Made by a program: the position numbers and the translations under genes. Source: Armatimonadota bacterium (GTDB lineage: Bacteria > Armatimonadota > Armatimonadia > Armatimonadales > Capsulimonadaceae). From it: a DNA stretch of 64,000 nucleotides. Below the pieces are notes generated by a model that saw only the letters and a program-made list of their open reading frames with translations, was not told where the DNA came from and did no database searches. The stretch is from the NCBI GenBank assembly GCA_025354405.1, contig JANXMY010000150.1, positions 62,001-126,000 on the forward strand, written 5' to 3'. Every line of letters begins with the position of its first letter. Position 1 is the stretch's first letter. Positions 53,206 through 62,308 of the stretch are shown piece after piece.

Positions 53206-53240
53206 AAAAGCCGCCCGGTAATTGCTGGGCGGCTTTTCTT
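53206..53240 (+). terminator. intrinsic terminator after the anti-sigma gene
   Basis: The stem AAAAGCCGCCCGG/CTGGGCGGCTTTT is followed by CTTTG, directly downstream of the sigma/anti-sigma pair. Confidence 0.88.
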
Positions 53241-53542
53241 TGTTTGTGGCTGCTGAGGTGACCGACCGTTGATACGCGGTAAGGCTGCCAAACCAACGAA
53301 ACGTGGGAGTTTACTCACGCTTCTTTTGGCTCACGCTTCTTTTGGCTCATGCTTCTTCACTGGCACTAACTTGAGAAGCCCTGCGTAACATCAGTTACTG
53401 ACGGTTTTATTGGGCTTTGCTGCATAGATACTCGGCTCCCTTTAAAGCCCAGGCCGAAACTTGGAGGGCAAAACTTGGAGGGGCGCAGCAAGCAGCTCCC
53501 CTCCATTGCGCCATTTATGCAGCAAAGCCCATTGCAGCCCCA
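53241..53542. repeat. intergenic tandem repeats and MITE-like element
   Basis: This stretch has no gene. CTCACGCTTCTTTTGG (16 bp) is repeated twice at 53314-53345 with a degenerate third copy to 53360. A 125-bp element is bounded by ATTGGGCTTTGCTGCATA (53409-53426) and its near-perfect complement (53516-53533, 17 of 18). It contains a variant of the dispersed hairpin, GGGCGCAGCAAGCAGCTCCC (53481-53500). Confidence 0.8.
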
Positions 53543-53580
53543 AAAAAACCGCCGTGCCCGGAGGGTACGGCGGTTTTTGA
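53543..53580. terminator. terminator downstream of ssb
   Basis: The stem AAAAACCGCCGTGCCC/GGGTACGGCGGTTTTT lies just after the ssb stop on the minus strand and is usable in both directions. Confidence 0.88.
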
Positions 53581-53588
53581 TGTTCATT

Positions 53589-54149
53589 CTAATTATCCGC
53601 AAACGGATCGTCGAGATCGTCGTCCATCGGGGGCGGCTGAGGCCGACGGGCCGGAGCCGCGGCTGCGGGGCGCGGGGCTGCGGCTGGAGGCCGTGCGGGG
53701 GCTGGGGCTGGGCTTTCGTCGGCGTATTCATCACGACCGCCGCCTCCGCTCGGGGCTGCGCTGCGGCTATAACCGCTGCTCTGGCCTCCGCCACCTCCAC
53801 CTTCTTCGCCTTCCTTAGGCCGGTCCAGCGATTTCAGATTATCTACCACGACTTCGGTGTCACGACGCTTTTCGCCGGTCTGCGTCACGTACTCACGGAC
53901 CTGCAATCGGCCTTCAACAGCGACGAGGCGGCCTTTGCCGAGGTAGTTTGCGGCATATTCCGCCGACTGACGCCAGGCGACGATACTGAAAAAATCAGCC
54001 TGTTTTTCCTGTCCGTTGCTGCGAGCTTCGGCAGACATCGGTCGATTGACGGCGAGTCGAAACTGGGTGACGGCGATGCCGCTAGGGGTATATTTGAGTT
54101 CGGGGTCGCTGGCCAGACGGCCAATCAAAATGACGCGGTTCAGATCCAT
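53589..54149 (-). CDS. ssb: single-stranded DNA-binding protein
   Basis: The 186-residue protein has an OB-fold (MDLNRVILIGRLASDPELKYTPSG, FFSIVAWRQSAEYAANYLGKGRLVAVEGRL) and a Gly- then Pro/Ala-rich linker. The acidic tail is DDDLDDPFADN. SSB tails normally end in DDDIPF with Phe at the C-terminus; here three residues follow the Phe. The protein coats single-stranded DNA and recruits replication and repair proteins. The ATG at 54149 is chosen because it begins the OB-fold; the ORF-track start is 19 codons earlier. It lies downstream of rpsF. Confidence 0.94.
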   Translation of the reverse strand: MDLNRVILIGRLASDPELKYTPSGIAVTQFRLAVNRPMSAEARSNGQEKQADFFSIVAWRQSAEYAANYLGKGRLVAVEGRLQVREYVTQTGEKRRDTEVVVDNLKSLDRPKEGEEGGGGGGQSSGYSRSAAPSGGGGRDEYADESPAPAPARPPAAAPRPAAAAPARRPQPPPMDDDLDDPFADN

Positions 54150-54196
54150 TTTCGTATTCCTTTGCTGTTCTCGTAAACCAATGCAGTTGTCAATTT

Positions 54197-54232
54197 TACC
54201 TCCCACCCCGAAAGGGTGGGGTGGGAGGGTCT
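54197..54232. repeat. hairpin between rpsF and ssb
   Basis: CCTCCCACCCC and GGGGTGGGAGG form a strong stem with no T-tract. It is probably an RNA processing or partial attenuation site; its sequence resembles the ends of the 30-kb MITE. Confidence 0.6.
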
Positions 54233-54235
54233 AAC

Positions 54236-54730
54236 TTAGGCCGTCTCGGCGACGACTTCCGGGGTATCCGCTGCTGCTTCGGCGACTGGGGCCGCTTCTT
54301 CAGCCACTGGGGCCGCTTCGGCAACCGGGGCCGCTTCAGCGACTGGGGCCGCTTCGGCAACCGGGGCCGCTTCAGCGACTGGGGCTGGGGCTGGGGCTGG
54401 AGTGATCACTGGCAGGACTGGCTCGACCTCGTCCTGGCGGACGATTAAGAAGCGAATCTGATCTTCGCTGATCTGGAAGACGCGCCGCAGCTCAGCTTCG
54501 ACCGCAGGCTTGCCATGAAACTGCATGATGACATAAATGCCTTCGGTGCGGCCTTTGATCTCGTAGGCCAGCTTGCGCCGTTCCCAGATATCGATCTTAT
54601 CGACGGCTCCGCCGCCGGTCTCGATGAGGGTCTTGTACTTGGCGGTGATGGCGCCGATCTGCTCGTCTCCGAGCGTGGCGTCGACAATGTAAACGGCCTC
54701 ATAGGGCTGTGTAATGGCGATGGACGGCAT
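54236..54730 (-). CDS. rpsF: ribosomal protein S6 with Pro-Ala repeat tail
   Basis: Residues 1-100 are a normal S6 ribosomal domain (YEAVYIVDATLGDEQIGAI, WERRKLAYEIKGRTEGIYVIMQF). A tail of about 60 residues follows, made of repeated PVAEAA units and encoded by near-identical DNA repeats. Such acidic Pro-Ala tails are likely extended and solvent-exposed on the ribosome. The start is fixed by GAGAGAGGAGG before the ATG at 54730; the ORF track begins over 100 codons too early. rpsF-ssb order is typical, but rpsR and rplI do not follow ssb. Confidence 0.94.
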   Translation of the reverse strand: MPSIAITQPYEAVYIVDATLGDEQIGAITAKYKTLIETGGGAVDKIDIWERRKLAYEIKGRTEGIYVIMQFHGKPAVEAELRRVFQISEDQIRFLIVRQDEVEPVLPVITPAPAPAPVAEAAPVAEAAPVAEAAPVAEAAPVAEEAAPVAEAAADTPEVVAETA

Positions 54731-54856
54731 AAAAATGCCTCCTCTCTCTGGGCTTGTATTTTTGGCCCCCGTCGGCTCGCCAAAGCCGAATGGGGCAGAG
54801 AGGAACAAAAACCGAACGAGCCGGTCAAGTTCAACAATCGTGTTAACAATCTCGTT

Positions 54857-54885
54857 ATTATAGCATGGTGCGGCTGAAAATACAA
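54857..54885 (-). promoter_or_regulatory. promoter of rpsF-ssb
   Basis: On the minus strand TTGTAT and TATAAT are separated by 17 bp, giving a leader of about 115 nt before rpsF. Confidence 0.82.
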
Positions 54886-54906
54886 CCGGCTTTCGCTGCT
54901 GACAGC

Positions 54907-54943
54907 AAAAAAACACACCCGCGACTTGGAGGTCGCGGGTGTG
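54907..54943 (-). terminator. terminator of the second pseudopilin gene
   Basis: On the minus strand CACACCCGCGAC/GTCGCGGGTGTG is followed by seven T residues. Confidence 0.9.
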
Positions 54944-54968
54944 ATAAAAGTCAGTGATAGTACTTAAC

Positions 54969-55814
54969 CTAATTGATGCTGAACGTGCCGGTAACATTGC
55001 CGTATCCGGTGTTCGCCGCCTTGAGTGGGCCGACAAAGTTGCCATTTGTTCCCGTATTGCAAGGCGGATTACTAGTAGAGTTCATATCTGTCGGACCTGA
55101 GGTGCCCACATTGCCCACAACTGTGTTATTCCCACCTGCCGAGATTGCCGAACCACGCAGCCATTTCACATGCCCATCGGCAAACTCGAAATTGGATCCG
55201 TCGGTGTGTCGCCCCGTAGGCTTGTCATATGGATTAATGGCGAGGTTGGGAGTCACGTTGCTCGGCGCGCCCATTGCGTACCGGCCATTATTGTATCCTG
55301 TGCCGCAGACGCCGTCCCCGGTCGCTGAAGCGTTCGAACTGGGAGCGAAGTCAGTGCTGGGGTCGCCCGAAGCGTTGGTGACTTCAAAGAGCTGAACCGT
55401 CTTCGCGGGGGAATCAAGCTGAGACAAAGCGATTCCGCCTGACGGCGGACCAAAGTTTGCATTCAGCCCATAGGAGATCGCGACAGCATTACCGGTTGCG
55501 GCTGTGGAGTCATCTGGACAGGTATAAACTCCTTTGGCTTTGACATACGAATAGATCGGTCCGGCCCAGGCGGTGGAATTATTGTAAGATGTTGCGTTTC
55601 CCGCCGGAAATTTTTCGTCAGCATCCTGAGTGTACTGAATAAATCCTAGTCCCAGCTGCTTCATATTCGACTGACAGGAAGCACGGCGAGCATTCTCCCG
55701 TACTTTTTGGAACACGGGGAACAGAATAGCAGCCAAAATTGCGATGATGGCGATGACGACAAGCAGTTCGATCAAAGTAAAGCCGCGTCGCCGCGGTTGT
55801 GGATAAGATGACAT
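54969..55814 (-). CDS. DUF1559 type II pseudopilin-like protein
   Basis: The 281-residue protein is a paralogue of the gene at 50 kb. It has the same leader ([17 protein letters not shown]), the same [22 protein letters not shown] segment and the [13 protein letters not shown] motif. The middle is richer in Asn, Ser, Thr and Gly. It is expected to be processed by a prepilin peptidase and assembled or secreted by a type IV pilus/type II system, none of which is in the window. It is monocistronic between its own promoter and terminator. Confidence 0.93.
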   Translation of the reverse strand: MSSYPQPRRRGFTLIELLVVIAIIAILAAILFPVFQKVRENARRASCQSNMKQLGLGFIQYTQDADEKFPAGNATSYNNSTAWAGPIYSYVKAKGVYTCPDDSTAATGNAVAISYGLNANFGPPSGGIALSQLDSPAKTVQLFEVTNASGDPSTDFAPSSNASATGDGVCGTGYNNGRYAMGAPSNVTPNLAINPYDKPTGRHTDGSNFEFADGHVKWLRGSAISAGGNNTVVGNVGTSGPTDMNSTSNPPCNTGTNGNFVGPLKAANTGYGNVTGTFSIN

Positions 55815-55867
55815 TGTACTTCCTCCAAAAACTCCTCAGCAGTACGCTTAGATTTCGTACTGTTGCT

Positions 55868-55896
55868 ATTATACATGATTTATCGCTAAATCACAA
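55868..55896 (-). promoter_or_regulatory. promoter of the second pseudopilin gene
   Basis: On the minus strand TTGTGA and TATAAT are separated by 17 bp, with a TG directly before the -10. No Pho-like repeats are seen here, unlike its paralogue. Confidence 0.8.
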
Positions 55897-55930
55897 GAAG
55901 TTGAAAAAATATTTTTCTGCTGCCTACATC

Positions 55931-56122
55931 AGACCTCTTGCATCAGGTCTTCGTTCCCCGGATTGAAAATCCGGGTCTTTGATAGAGCGATTATCTACTG
56001 TGTAGACAGAGGAGATATTGTGGGCAGAGGAGATATTGCCTGACCCGGATCTTTGCCCGCCCTGCGGGCACTCGCACTTCTACAGACTCGGATTTCCAAT
56101 CCGGGGATTTATGTAAGAGGTC
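55931..56122. mobile_element. 192-bp MITE-like element with imperfect inverted ends
   Basis: The left end AGACCTCTTGCAT is matched by the inverted right end ATGTAAGAGGTCT. Further in, CCCCGGATTGAAAATCCGGGTC faces GACTCGGATTTCCAATCCGGGG. The interior holds a 16-18-bp tandem pair (GCAGAGGAGATATTG-like) and no ORF of substance. It abuts the lacI stop. Confidence 0.7.
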
Positions 56123-56124
56123 TA

Positions 56125-57195
56125 TTATAAAAGGGGTGGGCACGCGGAGCCGCGGAGAAGGACTTCGTAGTCAAATACTTCATTTACGATATTCGGCGGC
56201 GGTATGGTGATGAGAGGAGAGGGAGCAAGGGACAAACGGATCTGCTGCAGCAGGATTTCTACTGCTCGGCCTCCCATGCGCCGCAGTGGCTGGCGCACCG
56301 TCGTCAGTGGCGGGACCGTCATAAGAGCAAGTAGCGAGTCGTCAAAGCCTACGACGGATATCTGCTCTGGAACACGTATGCCACGCTCAGCCAGCACTGT
56401 CATACAGCCGTAGGCAATGGCATCGTTGGCACAAAAAAGGGCTGTGGGCAGAGGATCACTCCCAAGTCTATCCAGGAGCGTGGTCATGCGCAGACGCCCA
56501 GAATCAATGGTGTATTCCCCGACATGAACCAGTGAGGGATCATACACGATCCCGGCTGCTTCCAGTGCCCTCCGGTAGCCCTGCAGGCGAAGCATTCCGC
56601 CCGAACGCGCAGGATTGGCCGCAAAATGCAGAATACGCCGGTGGCCCTGACCAATCAGATACTCGACGATCGCAAACGCGCCGCTTTCATTATCAGCATC
56701 AAGGTTAGGAATTAGTGAAAGCGCTGCATCACTATGCAGTGTGACAAATGGGGTGTGATTTTGCAGCGTCTCGGCGAAGCTTCGAGAAAACATCGGACTG
56801 ATACAGAGCATTCCGTCGATGCGTCCATCGCAAAACTGCAGCAGTTTTTTCTCGTCATGCTGCCAGTTCGTTACCGGGAAGATCGTTGTGTTCTGACCAT
56901 GGACGGCACACGCTGCCAGGATGCCGTTAAGTATCTCCAGAAAGTACAGATTGACGCTGTTCCCATCGGTCTCCGCAGCAACTCCGAGGGTATTCATACG
57001 CCGCCGAGATAGGCCTCGTGCAACGCCGTTGGGCCGATACTGCAGACTCTCTGCTACCTTCTCAACGCGTGTTCGGGTCGTGTGTGAAACGCGCGTGGAC
57101 GAATTGGTTCCGTTCAGGACGACGGAGACCGTCATCGCAGAAACACCTGCTTCGCGAGCGATATCCTGCAGCGTTGTCGCGTTTTTAAGTTTCAT
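56125..57195 (-). CDS. LacI-family transcriptional regulator
   Basis: This protein of about 356 residues has the LacI helix-turn-helix and hinge (TLQDIAREAGVSAMTVSVVLNG, then ESLQYRPNGVARGLSRRR). The periplasmic-binding-like sugar-binding domain ends with the typical PTALFCANDAIAYG and VVGFDDSLLALMTVPPLTTVRQP. Such regulators sense sugars or nucleosides. No target catabolic gene is adjacent; the GH95 and GH2 genes are distant. The ATG at 57195 is chosen over the ORF-track start, which lies in the upstream gene. Confidence 0.93.
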   Translation of the reverse strand: MKLKNATTLQDIAREAGVSAMTVSVVLNGTNSSTRVSHTTRTRVEKVAESLQYRPNGVARGLSRRRMNTLGVAAETDGNSVNLYFLEILNGILAACAVHGQNTTIFPVTNWQHDEKKLLQFCDGRIDGMLCISPMFSRSFAETLQNHTPFVTLHSDAALSLIPNLDADNESGAFAIVEYLIGQGHRRILHFAANPARSGGMLRLQGYRRALEAAGIVYDPSLVHVGEYTIDSGRLRMTTLLDRLGSDPLPTALFCANDAIAYGCMTVLAERGIRVPEQISVVGFDDSLLALMTVPPLTTVRQPLRRMGGRAVEILLQQIRLSLAPSPLITIPPPNIVNEVFDYEVLLRGSACPPLL

Positions 57196-57226
57196 AAGCC
57201 TTGCCGATGGTGTCAGATTAGGAATC

Positions 57227-59029
57227 TCAGTGTCGTCGTGCCAGAACAAGGCAGGCATCGTCCAGCAATACCCCGCCTGCCCAGGTTTGCGCCCCCATCA
57301 TAATATGCTGACCCATGTCGCGCAGAGTTTCCTGAGACTTCGACCGAACTGCAAGCTGCCCTAGCCCTTCATATCCAAGCATCGTCTTCGGTCCCTGCGG
57401 ACGAGCCTCGGTCAGGCCATCGGTAAAAAGGGCCAGCGTATCGCCGGCATAAAAAAGAAAATGGTTTTCCGTATATACTGCGCCCGGATGTACGCCCAGG
57501 AGGAGACCTCCCGAACTGAGCGGTTCGATCTCCCCGCTTTTGCGCAGAAGAAGAATCGGGTCGCCCCCAGCGGAAAGGCAAACTGCTTTTTCGGTCCCCG
57601 GGTCGATCAGGACCAGTGATAAAACCACCAGATGGTCGCTGCCCAGATCACCCTGTCTCTGCGCCTCGCAGATAAAATCATTGAGCCGCGCGATCGCTGC
57701 GGCCGGCTGCTCTACCTCGCGCAGGATCGCCCGCAGGACATATTTAATCTCCGCCGTCAGCTCGGCTGCCTGCAGGCCTTTCCCGGAAACATCGCCGACC
57801 ACCAGTGCGACTTTTCCTTGGCCGAGAGTAAACACGTCAAAAAAGTCGCCCCCAACTCGGGACTCTTCCGATGCGGCCTGATAGAAAGTTTCAACGGACA
57901 GGTTCGGGAAATCATTCGGCGAGACAGTTCGCAGCATTAAATTCTCGAGCAGGCCTGAGACGTGCCTTTCTTTCTCCAACGCCTCCCGGAGTGCCAGCTC
58001 CGCCACTTTGCGTGCCGTGATATCCTGGGAGTAGGCCACGACACCGTTCTCCGAAGGGAAAATACGGACTTGCAGCCAGCGGCCCAGAGCCTGTGAGTAT
58101 TCCTCAAACTCAGTCATCTGCCGCGTCGCGACTGCCCGCAGTCCCTCAATCTCGAAACCTGTTCCCAGTGTCGTCGGGAATACCTCCCATATGATTTGGC
58201 CGAGCAGTTTCTGTGGATCTTTGCCAATGGCCGAGCACATCGCCGCCGCACTCGAATTCAGATAGGTAAATCGCCACTCGCGATCCAGTGTGATAAACGT
58301 ATCGGTAATCGTCTCTAATATTGAAATGATTTTGTGGTGGGCTGCTTCCACTTCGGCTTGTGCCGCCTCTCTGATGGCCAGCTCAACTCGCTCCTCCTCC
58401 GCTTTCTGCCTCTCAGTGACATCTTGGACCAGCCAGCGGAACGTCGGGACTTCCTGCGGGGACATCTGTGCCGCGACAATGGTAAAAGAAGCGTGGAAAG
58501 ATGATGCCACGTATTCTGGGAGTCCAGGGGAGACGCTGCGGCTGAGGCGCAAATTCCATTCCTGCGACTTAGCGCCGGCGCATCCAGACTGTAGTGCAGT
58601 GAGTTGCCGATAGAATTCGTCCTTGTCCTCCTCGTGGACGTAGCGGCTCACTCTTTGATTTTGCAGATGGGAAAGATCGACATTCAGGAGAGAAGCTGCC
58701 GCCTGATTTGCTTCAAGAATCCGCCCTTCCAGATCAGTGACAAAATAACCGTCCTGAGCGAACTTAAACAAGTCTTGATAACGCAGCCGCTCGGTTACGA
58801 GGAGAGAGCATGCCGCACTAAGCGCCTCATTTTTCGCCCGCAGCTCTTCCTCGGCAGCCCGCAGCTCTTCTTCAGCAGCCCGCAGCTCCTCGATGGTGAC
58901 GTGCAGTTCATTAAAGGCGTCCGGCAGGAGTCCCTGCTGATGGAGCATCGAATATCCTGACCGCTGATGCAGGCTGGCTATGCGGGCCTTGGCCTGGGTT
59001 AGCCGTTCAGAAACATTAAGGTCGGACAT
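57227..59029 (-). CDS. PAS-PAS-SpoIIE protein serine phosphatase
   Basis: The 600-residue cytoplasmic protein starts with a coiled coil made of EELRAAEEELRAAEEELRAK repeats (about residues 45-70). Two PAS domains (about 85-205 and 235-345) and a PP2C-type SpoIIE domain follow. The metal-binding Asp residues are seen in SRVGGDFFDVFTLGQGKVALVVGDVSGKG and in LALFTDGLTEARP, with LDDACLVLARR at the end. RsbU/SpoIIE phosphatases dephosphorylate STAS anti-anti-sigma factors, so the STAS protein at 1.3 kb is a candidate substrate. Confidence 0.92.
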   Translation of the reverse strand: MSDLNVSERLTQAKARIASLHQRSGYSMLHQQGLLPDAFNELHVTIEELRAAEEELRAAEEELRAKNEALSAACSLLVTERLRYQDLFKFAQDGYFVTDLEGRILEANQAAASLLNVDLSHLQNQRVSRYVHEEDKDEFYRQLTALQSGCAGAKSQEWNLRLSRSVSPGLPEYVASSFHASFTIVAAQMSPQEVPTFRWLVQDVTERQKAEEERVELAIREAAQAEVEAAHHKIISILETITDTFITLDREWRFTYLNSSAAAMCSAIGKDPQKLLGQIIWEVFPTTLGTGFEIEGLRAVATRQMTEFEEYSQALGRWLQVRIFPSENGVVAYSQDITARKVAELALREALEKERHVSGLLENLMLRTVSPNDFPNLSVETFYQAASEESRVGGDFFDVFTLGQGKVALVVGDVSGKGLQAAELTAEIKYVLRAILREVEQPAAAIARLNDFICEAQRQGDLGSDHLVVLSLVLIDPGTEKAVCLSAGGDPILLLRKSGEIEPLSSGGLLLGVHPGAVYTENHFLFYAGDTLALFTDGLTEARPQGPKTMLGYEGLGQLAVRSKSQETLRDMGQHIMMGAQTWAGGVLLDDACLVLARRH

Positions 59030-59182
59030 GGGAGTGACTACTCTCTGTTTTGCCTGTGCCTCGGCAGAACAAATTCTTGCAATATGTGGGCGGTGTGACC
59101 GAGACTAAGGCATCATCTAAATCTAAAAACTTGGCAACCACAAATCGATTGTACAGGATACAGTGGGAATTGTCAAGAAACT

Positions 59183-61333
59183 TTAGTCTGGTTGAGCTTT
59201 TACGAATTCAGGCGGAACCTGCGCGACCTCAGCAGGCAGGGAAGTGGCATGGATTGTCTGATTGCGGCCTGCTGCTTTAGCGGCGTAAAGTGCTCGGTCC
59301 GCATGCGCAATCAAATGCATCGAGTTGTGCATCGATGGCATCAGCGTTGATGTTCCGAAGCTCGCCGTCACCTGACGGAAGGGCCATGTGGCCGTTTCGA
59401 CGATCTCCCGAAGTCTCTCTGCAACGATATTCGCCCCGACGCTGTCGGTGTGTGTCAGCAAGGCGGCAAATTCTTCGCCGCCATACCGGGCATAAAAGTC
59501 CGTCTCTCGGCCCTGCTCTTTGAGCAGGAGTGCCAGCTGCTTCAGCACCTCGTCGCCGGCCAGATGTCCGAAAGCATCATTGTACTCTTTGAAGTGATCG
59601 ACATCCAGAATGATCAGAGAGAGGGGTGTGGAGTACCGAGACGCACGTCCCATCTCTAGTTCCAAACGGTGTGTGAATGCCCGGCGGTTGCCGAGTCCGG
59701 TTAGTCCATCGCACATCGCCAGCTCTTCGAGCTGGAAATTCGCGGCTTCCATCTGATTTTTCTGTGCTTCCAGATAACCGGTGTAAGTCTTGATCTGTGC
59801 CATCTGCGCTGCAATTTTGTCCTCATTGCGCCGCCGCTCGGTGATGTCGGAGAACGTCGCCACGACGGCGTAGGGCGTATCTTCATTCGGGCGCATCAAG
59901 GGGTTAGAGTTGACCGAGACCCAGAGCAATTGACCATCGGGGCGGGGCAGCCCCATGACAACATCACGCTGCGGTTGACTACTGCGCAGCGATACGACCA
60001 GTGGATAGCTGCCCTGTGGGAACGGCGATCCATCTTCCCGGCGTGCGGTATAGTTTGGGTTGAGTGGTTTCCATTTCTGGACTTCGCCGCGTGTCATCTC
60101 GAAAATCTGTTCGGCGCTTTCATTACACACACGGATCACGCCTTCGGTATCCATAACGATCAAGCCTTCCGACAAGGATGCGATCACGGAGCGGAACTGC
60201 TCTTCGCTCTCACACACGGCTTTCTCAGCCTCGCGCCGGCCGATTTCGCCCCCGATCCATTGTGCCATCAATCGAATCATCTCGCGATCACCACTGGCGA
60301 ACGGAGCCGACTGCGAAAGGCTCCCGGCAAAGCAGAGTTTGCCCCACACTTTATCGCTCACTCGTACCGGAGCACTTAATGTCACCTTAGCCCCGGAAAT
60401 CGTCAGCAATGGACACTCATCCCCGGGCTTGATACTGTTTTTCGGAGAATACGCCTGCACGACCTCTTCTCGGGCCTCAGTTTGCCGAGTCAGCAATCCG
60501 ATCTCCAGGCCGAATTGCTCTGCACCACGCTCCAGTAAGAGTGCCGTTTTGGCCTCGAATGATAGGTTCTGCTGCGAAGTCGTATTATAAAGGGCATGCA
60601 GCCGACCTTCGCTGGCCCGGAGTGCCTCCTCCGCCTGATGCTGGGCACTGATGTTCACATCCGCGCTGATTGCCCCCGTGATCTCACCTTGGGCGTCACG
60701 CAAGGGGAAAATACTGGAATAGAGCTGCGTGGCTGTGCCGTCCGCTCGCCAGTGTGTCCACTCAACTCCTTCACGGATATCACCGCTCATCACGGCCGCG
60801 ACCGCTTCGGCGATCTGCGGAGCTTCCGCACGGGCGTAAATCGTCTGCCAGATGGACTGGCCAAACAGGTTACTTCGCCCATACAGTCCCTCGAAGGCCC
60901 GGTTCCATTCCATGATTTCCCCCTGCGGGTTGTAGCAGACACAGGCCACCGGGAGTCCCTGGAACAGCTCCTGGAATCGTCCTGAAGCATCGGCCAGTAA
61001 AGTATTCATCTGGGCAAGGCTCTGGTTCATTTGAGCCAGATTTCGGGCGTTCTCCTCACGTTCGGCCTGCTGATCCTGCATAGCGGCACGCTCAGCGGCA
61101 AGCTCACTTTGCAGCTTTGCCGCCTCTTGCCTCCCGCGCAGCAGCACCGGAAACAGCAGCGTCCCGGCTGCAGTCAAACCGACAGCTGCGGAGCGCAAGG
61201 GGGAAAAGAGAAGGCACAGGAAGATCAGAAAGAAAATAGTCGTTCCGATCAGCAGGATACCGGGTGCGACGCGTTTCGGCTTAATGACCAGGCTTGATGC
61301 AAGGTCAGGAGTAGATGTTGGTTTTTTTTGCAT
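59183..61333 (-). CDS. membrane diguanylate cyclase with PAS-GAF-PAS input
   Basis: The 716-residue protein has two membrane helices (about residues 22-65), a coiled coil, PAS1 (about 115-235), a GAF domain (about 250-375), PAS2 (about 380-510) and a GGDEF domain. The active A-site is YGGEEF. The product-inhibition site RETD lies five residues upstream, as required for an RxxD I-site. It should make cyclic di-GMP, a second messenger for the switch between sessile and motile states. The PilZ-like protein at 12.6 kb could be a receptor. Confidence 0.94.
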   Translation of the reverse strand: MQKKPTSTPDLASSLVIKPKRVAPGILLIGTTIFFLIFLCLLFSPLRSAAVGLTAAGTLLFPVLLRGRQEAAKLQSELAAERAAMQDQQAEREENARNLAQMNQSLAQMNTLLADASGRFQELFQGLPVACVCYNPQGEIMEWNRAFEGLYGRSNLFGQSIWQTIYARAEAPQIAEAVAAVMSGDIREGVEWTHWRADGTATQLYSSIFPLRDAQGEITGAISADVNISAQHQAEEALRASEGRLHALYNTTSQQNLSFEAKTALLLERGAEQFGLEIGLLTRQTEAREEVVQAYSPKNSIKPGDECPLLTISGAKVTLSAPVRVSDKVWGKLCFAGSLSQSAPFASGDREMIRLMAQWIGGEIGRREAEKAVCESEEQFRSVIASLSEGLIVMDTEGVIRVCNESAEQIFEMTRGEVQKWKPLNPNYTARREDGSPFPQGSYPLVVSLRSSQPQRDVVMGLPRPDGQLLWVSVNSNPLMRPNEDTPYAVVATFSDITERRRNEDKIAAQMAQIKTYTGYLEAQKNQMEAANFQLEELAMCDGLTGLGNRRAFTHRLELEMGRASRYSTPLSLIILDVDHFKEYNDAFGHLAGDEVLKQLALLLKEQGRETDFYARYGGEEFAALLTHTDSVGANIVAERLREIVETATWPFRQVTASFGTSTLMPSMHNSMHLIAHADRALYAAKAAGRNQTIHATSLPAEVAQVPPEFVKAQPD

Positions 61334-61496
61334 AGTAAGGTTGCCTGATAAAAATATCGGTTGCAGTCTCCTTCATCTGTAGCTGTTTCGGAGAGCGAAT
61401 TTTTCTGGCGAAAGCTGATATTTAACAAACAAATGCCCGCGGGAGCGTTGCGGGGAATTAGTAGGACGTTTTCTGACAAAGAAGGAAAAATTTCTG

Positions 61497-62308
61497 ATGA
61501 AACAACTTCACTGCTCTCTCCTAGGTGCTCTTGCCGCTCTCGCAGCCTCCGCATTGCTGTTCGTTCCTGCACAGGCACAGACTTCCGGGTCAATAGGAGT
61601 CGGCAGTGCTCGAATCGCCTACCGTGCCGCCCTCTCTCGCCGCTACACGGTTGTCACACCTGATCTGCGCGGCTTCGGCAGCAGCACGACGCCCGATACA
61701 AAAGGCGGCGTCGAGCTTTACGCAAAAGATATGTTTGCTGTGATGGACCACTTAAAAGTCCGCAAGGCGATCATCGGCGGCATGTCTATGGGCGGTCCGG
61801 TGGTTCTGGAAATGTACCGGGAAGCTCCGCAGCGCTTTCGCGGTATGATTTTGATTGACTCAACCTCATTTCCCGCCACTATCGCGGAGCAGGGCTTGTG
61901 GTCTGGATTCGGGAAACAGGCCCGTGAGAAGGGTATCGCCTCACAGATCCCAATCCTGATGCCGGATATGCTGACGACGAGAACCCGTATTACGAACCCC
62001 GCACTGGTAGGGTTTGTTAGCGGGACCATCAAGCGGGCGTCGGTAAATGACGCCGTCGCCGGTGCACAGACGCTGATAGAGCGGCCAGATTCACGCCAGA
62101 CGCTGGCCCATGTCACCGTGCCGATCCTGATCGTTGAGGGACTAGAGACGACCCGCTCTACCCCGTCGAGATGCAAATCACAATGATGCAGTCGAACTCC
62201 CGTATCCGCCTGGCGGTCACTCACGATGCCGCGCACGCTGCCATTCTCGAGAAGCCGGAAGCCTGCGATCGGGCCATACTGAACTGGGCCCGAAATCTTC
62301 GGAAATAA
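61497..62308 (+). pseudogene. decayed alpha/beta hydrolase (exported)
   Basis: A signal peptide (LGALAALAASALLFVPAQA) is followed by SARIAYR joined directly to AALSRRYTVVTPDLRGFGSS. The usual HGFP oxyanion segment between these parts is missing, which indicates an internal deletion. The nucleophile elbow GGMSMGGP remains. Near 62140 the frame shifts: the family sequence continues in another frame as DDPLYPVEMQITMMQSNSR and THDAAHAAILEKPE to a TAA at 62306-62308. With a deletion and a frameshift, the gene is unlikely to be functional unless the shift is a sequencing error. Confidence 0.85.

Noticed and set aside
53417-54176. Plus-strand ORFs opposite ssb
   Set aside because: They lie opposite the strongly supported ssb gene and have Arg/Ala-rich shadow composition.
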